Assembly: GCF_011391645.1 (NCBI RefSeq)
Contig: NZ_JAABQC010000017.1
Coordinates: 1-36,091, forward strand
DNA length: 36,091 nucleotides
Direction of reading: 5' to 3'
DNA from: Rhodoferax sp.
Lineage (GTDB): Bacteria; Pseudomonadota; Gammaproteobacteria; Burkholderiales; Burkholderiaceae_C
A model generated the notes under the pieces. It saw only the letters and a list, made by a program, of their open reading frames with translations, was not told the DNA's origin and ran no database searches. Shown one piece after another: positions 9,594 through 17,947 of this stretch. The stretch's first letter is position 1; every line of letters starts with the position of its first letter. Both the position numbers and the translations under genes were made by a program.

Positions 9594-9929
9594 ATGAATG
9601 CCCATTTGAAGACGATCAGCCCCTCTGCCCACAACTTGGGTGGTCAGGACGCGTTTCGATTTAATTTGCTGGTCAGGCGACCCACTTTGCTGGTGCTGCT
9701 GCGCTCGCAGGCAGCGCTCGTCGCTCTGGCGGTATTTGCCGTCTTGGCACTCATGTTGGCGTTTCATCAGGTTGTCCTTGACGCGGTGGCACGGGGAGAG
9801 TCCCTGCAGCAGGCCAGAAACCTGCAAAGTCAGTCAGTGTGGCGCTGTGACAGAGTCTCGATCCCCGCTGCGCGCGCCGATTGCTTGCGCCGGGCCAATG
9901 CCACAGTGCGAGCTGACGGAAATTCCTAA
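9594..9929 (+). CDS. Hypothetical small single-TM protein
   Basis: 111 aa from ATG 9594; one hydrophobic helix LLRSQAALVALAVFAVLALMLAF; no family recognised. Confidence 0.4.
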   Translation: MNAHLKTISPSAHNLGGQDAFRFNLLVRRPTLLVLLRSQAALVALAVFAVLALMLAFHQVVLDAVARGESLQQARNLQSQSVWRCDRVSIPAARADCLRRANATVRADGNS

Positions 9930-9935
9930 TATAAG

Positions 9936-9961
9936 AATGTATTGATTTAAATCAATACATT
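9936..9961. promoter_or_regulatory. Perfect 26-bp palindrome containing consensus FNR box TTGAT-TTAA-ATCAA (9942-9955)
   Basis: AATGTATTGATTTAAATCAATACATT is self-complementary; TAGAAT -10-like at 9979-9984 puts the box centre near -42 of the predicted start. Confidence 0.8.
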
Positions 9962-10065
9962 GGCTACCGCTTAATTTTTAGAATCATGTGTGCGTGGCCC
10001 GAACTGCGCACCTAACCGGTGCCAGTGGCCACTGGCAGCAGCGTTCTTTTATAAGGCGGTCAACC

Positions 10066-10596
10066 ATGAAAACCCAATCTCCAGGCGGCAAGCGTGTCGT
10101 CAAACCCTTTTGGTCGCCGCTGGCGGCGGGTATCGCACTCGGCTTGGTGCTGATGCTGAGTTTTGTCCTTTCCGGTCATGGACTGGGTGCCAGCGGCGCG
10201 GTGATCCATGTGGTGGCTGGTGCCGGATTGGTGATGGCACCCGAGGCGACACTGGCCAACTCCTACCTCCGGCCCATGGTGTCAGAGGGTAACCCGATTG
10301 GCTCCTGGATCACCTGGGAAGTGCTGGGCTTGATCATCGGTGCGGCCATTGCAGCCTTCATGGCCGGGCGGTTTCGGGTTCAACTGGACGGTGCGCGCAG
10401 CCTGGGGTCCGGGCGGCGTCTGACCCAGGCGCTGCTCGGTGGCACGCTGGCAGGTTTCGGCGCACGCGTGGCGGGTGGCTGCACCAGCGGACTGGGGCTG
10501 TCGGGGGCTGCCGTGTTCAGCATCTCTGCCTTTGTCTTCCTTGGCGTGTTTTTTGCCACCGGCTTGCTGGTTGGCCGTTTTGTCAAAGGAGTCTGA
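10066..10596 (+). CDS. YeeE/YedE family membrane protein, first half
   Basis: GARVAGGCTSGLGLSGAAVFS motif with multiple TM segments; paired with next gene. Confidence 0.85.
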   Translation: MKTQSPGGKRVVKPFWSPLAAGIALGLVLMLSFVLSGHGLGASGAVIHVVAGAGLVMAPEATLANSYLRPMVSEGNPIGSWITWEVLGLIIGAAIAAFMAGRFRVQLDGARSLGSGRRLTQALLGGTLAGFGARVAGGCTSGLGLSGAAVFSISAFVFLGVFFATGLLVGRFVKGV

Positions 10597-10597
10597 C

Positions 10598-11200
10598 ATG
10601 TTTCCCCTTCATGAAAGTGGCATGGTTTCGGGTCTGGTGTGCGGTGTCCTGTTCGGTTTTGTGCTGGAAAACGCCGGCTTTGGCAGCCCGTCCAAACTCA
10701 CCGGCCAGTTCCGGTTGACCGATTGGTCGGTGTTCAAAGTCATGTTTACCGCCATTGTGGTGGCTGCGGTCGGGCTGTGGGCGATGCGCGTTGTGGGGCT
10801 CCTGGCGCCGGACATCCTTTATGTGCCGCAGGCGCTGGTGATGGCCTCGGCCGTGGGCGGCGCCTTGATCGGTGCCGGCTTCGCCATTGGCGGATATTGC
10901 CCGGGCACCTCGATGGTGGGAATGTCGTCGGGGCGTTTGGACGCGCTTGTTTTTGTGGTGGGGCTGTTCATCGGCACGACCGCCTTTGCCGGCTTTTACG
11001 GTGATGCCATTCGCTCCATGATGGCGATCGGTGAAATCATTGACGGTGACAACTTTGCTGATGTGTATGGCATTGCCGATCCCATCATGTTGGGCATGAT
11101 GGTGGCTGGTCTGGTGGCCGTTTTTTACGCGGGCTCTTGGTTCGAGCGCCGCGGCCCGGGTCCGGTGACGGCCGAGCAAGCCGTCGCCGGTGCCGAGTGA
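10598..11200 (+). CDS. YeeE/YedE (DUF6691-type) family membrane protein, second half
   Basis: GFVLENAGFGSPSKLTGQFRLTDWSVFKVM and IGGYCPGTSMVG motifs; ATG 10598 just after previous stop. Confidence 0.85.
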   Translation: MFPLHESGMVSGLVCGVLFGFVLENAGFGSPSKLTGQFRLTDWSVFKVMFTAIVVAAVGLWAMRVVGLLAPDILYVPQALVMASAVGGALIGAGFAIGGYCPGTSMVGMSSGRLDALVFVVGLFIGTTAFAGFYGDAIRSMMAIGEIIDGDNFADVYGIADPIMLGMMVAGLVAVFYAGSWFERRGPGPVTAEQAVAGAE

Positions 11201-11212
11201 TTCGTCCACGCG

Positions 11213-13486
11213 TCAACGCGTCAATGCCATGAACAGCTTGGGCAACTGCTCCGGCAGCCGCGCAATGTTGTCGATCACCGTGTACTGGCGGCCAAAGATG
11301 TCGCTCACATAAGCGTCGGCGCTGGCGTCGAGGTTGATGCAGTAAGTAAATATGCCCTGTTGGTCAAGCTCGCGCACCGCCTGGTGTGCGTCTTCAATCA
11401 GCAGGCGTTCATCGTGCACATCGATGTCGGAGGGTTGGCCATCGGTCAGCACCAACAGCAGTTTTTTGTCAGCCTGCTGTGTGCGCAGGGTGTGCGCCGC
11501 ATGGCGCATGGCAGCCCCCATGCGGGTGCTGTACCCCGCCTGCATGGCGGCAATGCGGGCCTTCACCTCGTCACCCCAGCTTTCACCGAAGCCCTTGAGA
11601 TGCAGGTAACGCACGTCGTGGCGGGTGTTCGAGTGAAACCCGGCAATCGCCAGCGGGTCGCCGAGTTGCTGCACCGCCCAGGCCAGCAGCGAAACCGCCT
11701 CCTGGCTGAGCTGCAGCACAGTTTGCTCCGAGCCACGGGCTCTTTCGTTGAGAGATTGCGACAAGTCGAGCAGCAAGGTCACGGCAATGCTGCGTCCATC
11801 GGTGGTGTGGCTCATGTTGATGCGGGCGTCAGGCTGGCTGCCGGCCCGCAAATCAATCAGGGAGCGGATCGCCACGTCCAGGTCCAGTTCGCTGCCATCT
11901 TCCTGGTAGCGCAGGCGCACCTTGTTTTGTGGCTTCAGTAAATCCAGCAGGCGCTTGAGCTGTTTGGAAAGTGCGCTATGCTTGGTCAGCAAACCATCAA
12001 TGTCGGCCGCATTGCCGCTGGGGTGCAGCCGCTCATACAGGCTCACCCAGTCGGGCCGGAAGGTCTGGCTGGTGTAGTCCCATTCGGGGTAGTGGCGCGG
12101 TGGCAGGCTTTCAAGCTCCTCCTTCGACAAAGTTTGCGACGGCGCATCAAACATTTCCTCGTCATCGCTGAGCTCATGAAAACGCCACAAGTGGCGGTTG
12201 TCGTCCCGGTAATCGACCTCGGTGTCGGCAAACCAGGTGTTGGGCAACTGGTCGCTTTGCAGCCGGGTTTTGCCCAGGTAGCTCAGGGCCAGCCCGGCGA
12301 TTTCGGCAGTGCTGGAGTCGCCCAGCGCCAGCAACGCATGAAAGCGTTGCACCCAGTCGCTGATCTTCACATCCTGAAAGCGCGCCGGTGGGTTAAACAA
12401 GGCGCGCGACAGCATCGCCAATCGATGTCGCAAACATGAGTGTGTGGCCGGGTTGCATGCGCCTTCTGCCGGGTTGGGGTGCAAGGCCATGAAGATGCGG
12501 CGCAAGCCGGGGTACTCGCGCATGGCCAGGGCCTCCACGCGGGCATCTTCAAAACACTCGATGGCCATGCGCTGTGCCGGGCTGAAGTTGTCGCCAAAAA
12601 TGGCCGTGCTCCAGCGCCGGTGCGCCGCGATGTGCGCCAGCGCGGCGCGGTAGCGGTCCAGCCCGGAGATGCCAGCGCGCTCGTCATACACATCGGGCAG
12701 CCGGATGCCCATGGCATCAAAGTAGGGCATGGGCTGGCGCTGCGTATCAAACGCGGTGGAGTAGGGCACCAGCACATCCGCGTCTTGCCACAGGGCCCGC
12801 AGGTACAGGTCAAGCACACGGATGTGGTCCATCAGCAGCGTGCCGTGGCGCTCGCGCTGCAACACCGCGCGGCTGTCGGCGGAGGACAGGCTGAAATACT
12901 CCCGCTGTTGCTCAGGGTGATGGCTGTAGTTGCGGATGCCGTAGTTCACCCAGTTGCTCAGGCCTTGCAGGCTGAGCAGTTCCAGCAACTGGGGGGTTTT
13001 TTCGAAAAAAATTGCCAGACTCGGACTCGGGTAGGTTTTGTGAATGCCGTGGATGGATGTGCTGGTGCGCTCCATCAGGTGCAGACTGACATCCAGAAAC
13101 TGACGCATGTGCGCTTGTGTGGGCAACCGTCGCGCCACGGCTGCCAGGGCCTGCAAAAAAGGCGCAATGGCGTCGCCGTTGGGCGATTTGTTGATCAGTC
13201 GCGCTGCAGCAATCACCGGACTTAACGCGTCTTCGCCAACAAGGCTTGCGATCCGGGGCCATTCCTGCAAAAAAATCAGCGCGGGCTCCGGGCCGCGCCC
13301 CATCTTGCCAAGAAAGCGTGCCTGTGTCAGGTAGTCATCCAGGCCCTCCGCGCTGAGCTGAGCCTGCGCGTCGGCCATGCAGTTGGCAAAGACATCTGCG
13401 ATTTGCGGAAAGTTGCAGCCCAGCTGCGCGCGATAGCTGTCGAGTTGTTCAGCGTTGGGTTGCATGGTACGGTGGGGCACAGCCAC
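11213..13486 (-). CDS. cbbO: CbbO (NorD-like, VWA domain), RubisCO activation
   Basis: 757 aa with MIDAS-like DLSQS (LLLDLSQSLNERARG) and LVLTDGQPSDIDV; adjacent to cbbQ and cbbM. Confidence 0.9.
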   Translation of the reverse strand: MAVPHRTMQPNAEQLDSYRAQLGCNFPQIADVFANCMADAQAQLSAEGLDDYLTQARFLGKMGRGPEPALIFLQEWPRIASLVGEDALSPVIAAARLINKSPNGDAIAPFLQALAAVARRLPTQAHMRQFLDVSLHLMERTSTSIHGIHKTYPSPSLAIFFEKTPQLLELLSLQGLSNWVNYGIRNYSHHPEQQREYFSLSSADSRAVLQRERHGTLLMDHIRVLDLYLRALWQDADVLVPYSTAFDTQRQPMPYFDAMGIRLPDVYDERAGISGLDRYRAALAHIAAHRRWSTAIFGDNFSPAQRMAIECFEDARVEALAMREYPGLRRIFMALHPNPAEGACNPATHSCLRHRLAMLSRALFNPPARFQDVKISDWVQRFHALLALGDSSTAEIAGLALSYLGKTRLQSDQLPNTWFADTEVDYRDDNRHLWRFHELSDDEEMFDAPSQTLSKEELESLPPRHYPEWDYTSQTFRPDWVSLYERLHPSGNAADIDGLLTKHSALSKQLKRLLDLLKPQNKVRLRYQEDGSELDLDVAIRSLIDLRAGSQPDARINMSHTTDGRSIAVTLLLDLSQSLNERARGSEQTVLQLSQEAVSLLAWAVQQLGDPLAIAGFHSNTRHDVRYLHLKGFGESWGDEVKARIAAMQAGYSTRMGAAMRHAAHTLRTQQADKKLLLVLTDGQPSDIDVHDERLLIEDAHQAVRELDQQGIFTYCINLDASADAYVSDIFGRQYTVIDNIARLPEQLPKLFMALTR

Positions 13487-13492
13487 AGGCGC

Positions 13493-14299
13493 TCAGCCAA
13501 ATACTGCGTCAATGGCGTGGTCCAGCGTGGCGCGAATGTCGGCATCGTCGGTGATGGGACGCACCAGCGCCATGCGGCACGCGTCCACTGGCGCGACCTC
13601 GCCCCGAATCAGCGTGGCGGCATACACCAGCAGCCGGGTTGAAATGCCTTCATCCAACCCGTGGCCCTTGAGCGCACGTGCTGTGGCGCCAACCTTGACC
13701 AGACGGGTAGCGTCAGCCAGGGCGATGCCGGTCTCGGTGGCGATGATGCGGGCTTCCAGGTCGGGCTGGGGGTAATCAAAGTCGAAACCGACAAAACGCT
13801 GCTTGGTGCTTTGCTTCAGGTCCTTCATCAGGCTTTGGTAACCAGGGTTGTACGAGATCACCAGTTGAAAATCAGGGTGTGCTTGAATCAACTCGCCCTT
13901 TTTGTCGATGGGCAACTGGCGGCGGTGGTCGGTCAGGGGGTGGATCACCACGGTGGTGTCTTGTCGCGCCTCGACGATTTCATCCAGGTAACAAATGGCG
14001 CCAATGCGCGCCGCGGTGGTCAGCGGTCCATCAAGCCAGCGTGTGCCGTTGGCCTCTAAAAGGTAACGGCCCACCAGGTCGGAGGCGGTCATGTCTTCGT
14101 TGCAGGCCACGGTGATGAGCGGTTTGCCCAGCTTCCAGGCCATGTATTCGACAAACCTGGATTTGCCACATCCTGTGGGGCCCTTGACCATGACCGGCAG
14201 TTTGGCCCGGTAGGCGGCTTCGTAAAGTGCAACCTCGTTCGACTGTTGTTGGTAGAACGGCTCCTGGTGGATTCGGTACTGCTGTGTGGTGTTGGTCAT
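13493..14299 (-). CDS. cbbQ: CbbQ/NirQ/NorQ MoxR-type AAA+ ATPase
   Basis: Walker [37 protein letters not shown]; next to cbbO. Confidence 0.93.
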   Translation of the reverse strand: MTNTTQQYRIHQEPFYQQQSNEVALYEAAYRAKLPVMVKGPTGCGKSRFVEYMAWKLGKPLITVACNEDMTASDLVGRYLLEANGTRWLDGPLTTAARIGAICYLDEIVEARQDTTVVIHPLTDHRRQLPIDKKGELIQAHPDFQLVISYNPGYQSLMKDLKQSTKQRFVGFDFDYPQPDLEARIIATETGIALADATRLVKVGATARALKGHGLDEGISTRLLVYAATLIRGEVAPVDACRMALVRPITDDADIRATLDHAIDAVFG

Positions 14300-14354
14300 T
14301 TGCAGCTCTCATTGAGTTGATATGAAAACAGGGTTCATTGTGCTTTGTGGGCCA

Positions 14355-14456
14355 GCAGCGCGCATTGGGTATCTGACGCCGCTCGTGTCCCCCGTGACGG
14401 GCTTTGCCCGTCCCTCCTCCTTTACCTCGCTATGTCAGACACCCAACGCGCGCTGC
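14355..14456 (-). repeat. Hairpin element copy A (unidentified ~100-nt structured element)
   Basis: 23-bp stem between 14355-14377 and 14434-14456 (two G.U wobbles when read on - strand), inner hairpin GACGGGC-AAA-GCCCGTC, conserved blocks shared with copy B. Confidence 0.75.
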
Positions 14457-14472
14457 TTAAGTTGTGGCTGTC

Positions 14473-14524
14473 TTTGTGGGGCAGACTTCAGTCTGTCATG
14501 GTCGACTGAAGTCGACCCCACAAA
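14473..14524. repeat. Y-shaped (three-way-junction) palindromic repeat, copy 1
   Basis: TTTGTGGGG...CCCCACAAA outer stem enclosing hairpins CAGACT-TC-AGTCTG and GTCGACT-GA-AGTCGAC. Confidence 0.75.
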
Positions 14525-14549
14525 ATGCATCCAGTGCAAGTACAGCTCA

Positions 14550-14659
14550 GGCTTGGGGTGGCAGGGTGTCCTGCAAAGCGAGGTAAAGGAGGAGGCATTG
14601 GCCGCAAGGTCAGTGCCGGGGGACACGAGCGGCGCAGGGCACCCTGCCGCCCCAAGCCC
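14550..14659 (+). repeat. Hairpin element copy B, inverted relative to copy A
   Basis: 25-bp stem GGCTTGGGGTGGCAGGGTGTCCTGC / GCAGGGCACCCTGCCGCCCCAAGCC (two U.G wobbles on + strand), inner hairpin GCATTGGCC-GCAA-GGTCAGTGC, same conserved blocks as A. Confidence 0.75.
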
Positions 14660-14689
14660 GCCGCAACTGTTAACTGCCCTGACCCCAGG

Positions 14690-16072
14690 TTACTTATGCA
14701 CACCCAACTTCTCACGCCAGCCCGGAAATAGCTTGTCGGCATCCCCCGGGAACGACTCAAACGCCCGGGCAAATTCCTTATGCTCTTTGGCGAACTCGAT
14801 CGGGTCCGCCCCTGCTTTCCAGCACTCATACGACTGGCGCAGGGAGATGGCGCCAGCTGCGGGCGAGTCAATGTGGCCGTAGGAGCCGCCGCCAGAGGTG
14901 TTGATCACGTTGCCGTGGCCCAGATTCTGGAAAAAACCTGGCAGACGCAGCGCGTTCATGCCGCCCGAGATGATCGGGGTGGTGGGCTTCATGCCATACC
15001 ACTTCTGGAAGTAAACCGGGCCCTGCGCTTCATCGCGTTCAATCATGTACGCAATGTTCCTGTCGTCGTTTTCGCCTTCCATCTTGCCGTAGCCCATGGT
15101 GCCGACGTGGATGCCTGAGGCGCCCTGCAGACGCGAAATCTTGGCCAGCACAAACGCGGTGTAGCCCCGCTTGGCAGAAGGCGAGGTGATCATGCCGTGG
15201 CCGGCGCGGTGGTAGTGCAGGTACTGGTTGGGGTACTGGCGGCGCGCTGTTGTGATCATGCCGGGGCCGCCGACAAAACCGTCGACCAGGAAAGCCACTT
15301 TGTCCGCATCCGGGCCGAAGGCTTCCAGAATGAAGTCAGCGCGGGCGCACATTTCATAGTGGTCGTCGGCGGTGATGTTGGCTGAGAATAGCTTGGCCTG
15401 GCCGGTTTCGTCCTGGGCGCGCTTCATGGCGTCATAGACCAGCGGGTAGACCTTCTTGGCCGGGCAGAACACCTGATTGCCTTGCGGTTCATCGTTCTTG
15501 ATGAAATCACCGCCCAGCCAGAACTGGTAGGCGGCCGCAGCAAATGGCTCGGGGCGCAGACCCAGCTTGGGCTTGATGATGGTGCCGGCAATGTAGCCAC
15601 CGTCTTTGATCGGGCGGCCCAGAATGCGCCACATGTCGGAGATGTCTTTGCTGGGGCCGTCAAACAACTGGATGGCACGCTCGGGGAAATAAATGTCGTG
15701 AATCTTGCCGTGCTCGATGTCACCCATGCCCTGGTTGTTGCCAATCACCAGCGTCAGGATCGACACCATCATCATGCGGCCATCGGTGATGTTGCGGTCA
15801 AACAGGTCCATCGGGTAGGCAATGCGCATGTCCTCGGTGGCCTCATCGATGTAATACACCAGCGCGTCGAGTCCGCGTGTGAAATCGTCGGTGGTGGAGA
15901 CTTCAACGTTGGTGCCGGTGGATGACTCGGCCGCAAAGTGGGCGGCGCATGACAAGTAGCTGCCAAAACCGGGCTTTGGCTTCATCTTGTAGGCGACGAG
16001 GATGTGCTTGCCGCCGGCAATGAGGTCTTCTTCCTTGAGGCTCAGGTCAGCGTAACGGTTCGATTGATCCAT
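14690..16072 (-). CDS. cbbM: Ribulose-1,5-bisphosphate carboxylase/oxygenase, form II
   Basis: 460 aa; [38 protein letters not shown] and [19 protein letters not shown] motifs of form II RubisCO. Confidence 0.97.
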   Translation of the reverse strand: MDQSNRYADLSLKEEDLIAGGKHILVAYKMKPKPGFGSYLSCAAHFAAESSTGTNVEVSTTDDFTRGLDALVYYIDEATEDMRIAYPMDLFDRNITDGRMMMVSILTLVIGNNQGMGDIEHGKIHDIYFPERAIQLFDGPSKDISDMWRILGRPIKDGGYIAGTIIKPKLGLRPEPFAAAAYQFWLGGDFIKNDEPQGNQVFCPAKKVYPLVYDAMKRAQDETGQAKLFSANITADDHYEMCARADFILEAFGPDADKVAFLVDGFVGGPGMITTARRQYPNQYLHYHRAGHGMITSPSAKRGYTAFVLAKISRLQGASGIHVGTMGYGKMEGENDDRNIAYMIERDEAQGPVYFQKWYGMKPTTPIISGGMNALRLPGFFQNLGHGNVINTSGGGSYGHIDSPAAGAISLRQSYECWKAGADPIEFAKEHKEFARAFESFPGDADKLFPGWREKLGVHK

Positions 16073-16116
16073 GTGAGATCTCCTGTTGTTGAAAATGAAA
16101 GTTCGCGATGGGCTGA

Positions 16117-16145
16117 ACTATAGGCAGGCTTATTCATCATGAAAA
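16117..16145 (-). promoter_or_regulatory. Candidate cbbM promoter
   Basis: On - strand TTTTCA (16145-16140), 17-nt spacer, TATAGT (16122-16117); AT-rich upstream ATTGA-TTTT-TCAAT repeat could be part of a CbbR site. Confidence 0.5.
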
Positions 16146-16280
16146 TTCATATAAATTGATTTTTCAATCAGTTTTTATTTATGAGTCTGCGTTAAAGCCG
16201 CATGCCGGGAGCGCAGCCAAAGTCACGGACAATGGAGCCTCGTATTGCGTGCTGTTCCATTGCCTAAAAGGAGTTGCTTT

Positions 16281-17048
16281 ATGCCTATCGTTGTGTTCAA
16301 TCAAAAAGGGGGGGTTGGCAAGTCCACCATTACCTGCAATCTGGCGGCCATCAGTGCCAGCCAGGGTCTGCGCACCCTGGTGATTGATCTTGATCCGCAG
16401 GGTAATTCCACCAGCTACCTGATGGGTGACACTGCCAGCGACGAGCAACCCAGCGTGGCGGGCTTTTTTGAGCAGACCTTGAGCTACAGCTTTCGCAACG
16501 TGCCGCCATCAGAGTACGTGGTGGAAACGCCGTTTGAAAACCTCGATGTGATGCCGTCCAGCCCGGCGCTCAACGAGTTGCTGGTCAAGCTCGAGTCGCG
16601 CCAGAAAATCTACAAGCTGCGCGAAGCCCTGGTGCAACTGGCAGAGACTTATGACCGCATCTACATCGACACGCCGCCGGCGTTGAACTTCTTTACCCGG
16701 GCCGCGCTGATTGGCGCCACCGGTTGCCTGATCCCGTTTGACTGCGACAGTTTTTCACGTCAGGCGCTGTATGCGCTGATGGACAACGTTCAGGAAATCC
16801 GCGCCGACCACAACCCTGATCTTCAGATCGACGGCATTGTGGTCAACCAGTTCCAGTCCCGCGCCAACCTGCCCCAGCGCATGGTGGCCGAACTGATCGA
16901 AGAAGGCCTGCCGGTGCTGCAGCCGTATTTGCCCTCGTCGGTGCGGATTCGTGAGTCGCACGAACAGTCCCTGCCGATGATCCACCTGGACCCCAATCAC
17001 AAAATCACCCTGGCGCTGGTGGAACTGCATGACGGGTTGCGGGCGTAG
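16281..17048 (+). CDS. ParA family ATPase
   Basis: Deviant Walker A FNQKGGVGKSTITCNLAA, DLDPQGNST, YIDTPPALNFFTRAAL; ATG 16281 with upstream AAAAGGAG. Confidence 0.9.
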   Translation: MPIVVFNQKGGVGKSTITCNLAAISASQGLRTLVIDLDPQGNSTSYLMGDTASDEQPSVAGFFEQTLSYSFRNVPPSEYVVETPFENLDVMPSSPALNELLVKLESRQKIYKLREALVQLAETYDRIYIDTPPALNFFTRAALIGATGCLIPFDCDSFSRQALYALMDNVQEIRADHNPDLQIDGIVVNQFQSRANLPQRMVAELIEEGLPVLQPYLPSSVRIRESHEQSLPMIHLDPNHKITLALVELHDGLRA

Positions 17049-17098
17049 GCTGGCTTTCTGATGATGCGGGGTCTGATGTGCATTGACATTTGATGCAG

Positions 17099-17122
17099 TG
17101 ATATACATCATGTGGCATATCA
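17099..17122. promoter_or_regulatory. Candidate VapBC autoregulatory operator
   Basis: Imperfect palindrome TGATATACATCATGTGGCATATCA upstream of vapB. Confidence 0.4.
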
Positions 17123-17140
17123 TTAATAGAGAGTTGAACC

Positions 17141-17392
17141 ATGCAGCAAACCGCCAAAATATTTGCCACCGGCCGCAGCCAGGCGGTGCGCTTGCCGCTG
17201 GAGTTCCGCTTTGACGTTTCAGAAGTTTTTATTCGCCACGACCCCGTCACTGGGGACGTGGTGCTGTCACGCAAACCGCAAGACTGGCAAGGTCTGCTCG
17301 ACGTGGTGGCGCAGAACAAGGACGAAGATTTGCTCATTGAGCGCCGCCAAACTCGCGCTCGGCGCGACCCCTTTGAGGGCTGCGAGGAGTGA
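17141..17392 (+). CDS. vapB: VapB-family antitoxin (AbrB/SpoVT-type)
   Basis: [46 protein letters not shown]; overlaps vapC. Confidence 0.88.
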   Translation: MQQTAKIFATGRSQAVRLPLEFRFDVSEVFIRHDPVTGDVVLSRKPQDWQGLLDVVAQNKDEDLLIERRQTRARRDPFEGCEE

Positions 17393-17790
17393 GCCGGCGC
17401 TACATGCTCGACACCAAGGTGGTCAGCCACATGATGCAGGGGCGAGATGCCGACTTGTTGGCGCGCCTGACCCAACTGCCTGTGAGCCAGGTGGTGATTT
17501 CCAGCATTACGCTGGCGGAGTTGGAGTATGGCTTGCACCGCAAGGGCCAACCTGTTCGGTTAAAAAATGCCATGGCCCAGATCCTGCTGCGCATGGATGT
17601 GCTGCCATGGGATGAGTCGGTGGCACGCTGCTATGGAGAACTGTGTGCCACGCTTGAAGCCAGAGGCATTAATTTCAGCGACCTTGACATGATGATTGCA
17701 GCCCATGCAGTTGCCGTGGACGCCACGTTGGTAAGTCGTGATCGCGCTTTTACTCAGGCGGCGGATCGTTTGAGACTGGAAGTCTGGTAG
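17389..17790 (+). CDS. vapC: VapC-family PIN-domain toxin
   Basis: [55 protein letters not shown] start overlapping vapB stop. Confidence 0.88.
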   Translation: MSRRYMLDTKVVSHMMQGRDADLLARLTQLPVSQVVISSITLAELEYGLHRKGQPVRLKNAMAQILLRMDVLPWDESVARCYGELCATLEARGINFSDLDMMIAAHAVAVDATLVSRDRAFTQAADRLRLEVW

Positions 17791-17823
17791 CTTGGAACCC
17801 ATTTAACTGTGCCGTGACGATTG

Positions 17824-17869
17824 GCGCCGCCGGTAGCCTGACCCAGACTCAGTGGGTTCAGCCGGCGCG
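17824..17869. repeat. Strong hairpin between convergent vapC and DUF2075 genes
   Basis: GCGCCG...CTGACCCA-loop-TGGGTTCAG-CCGGCGC; no poly-T tract, so not called a terminator. Confidence 0.5.
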
Positions 17870-17947
17870 TCTAGCGGGCTGGTTGAGTAGGGACTGCATC
17901 CTCCGGGATGTGTCGTGAATACTCCTGTTTGGCTAATTGCTGGGAAA

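Noticed and set aside
12440-13225. 261-aa + strand ORF opposite cbbO
   Set aside because: Antisense shadow of cbbO; no recognisable domain.
14322-14882. 186-aa + strand ORF spanning the cbbM-cbbQ spacer
   Set aside because: Runs through the inverted repeats and into the cbbM 3' end antisense; better explained as non-coding structured DNA.
16146-16180. FNR-like site AATTGATTTTTCAATC upstream of cbbM
   Set aside because: Inverted repeat is TTGA-N4-TCAA, two nt too short for TTGAT-N4-ATCAA; kept only as a possible LysR/CbbR element.
11213-17048. Possible carboxysome locus given RubisCO + ParA + CbbQO
   Set aside because: No BMC shell proteins, CsoS2/CcmM-like scaffold or carbonic anhydrase visible, and the RubisCO is form II.
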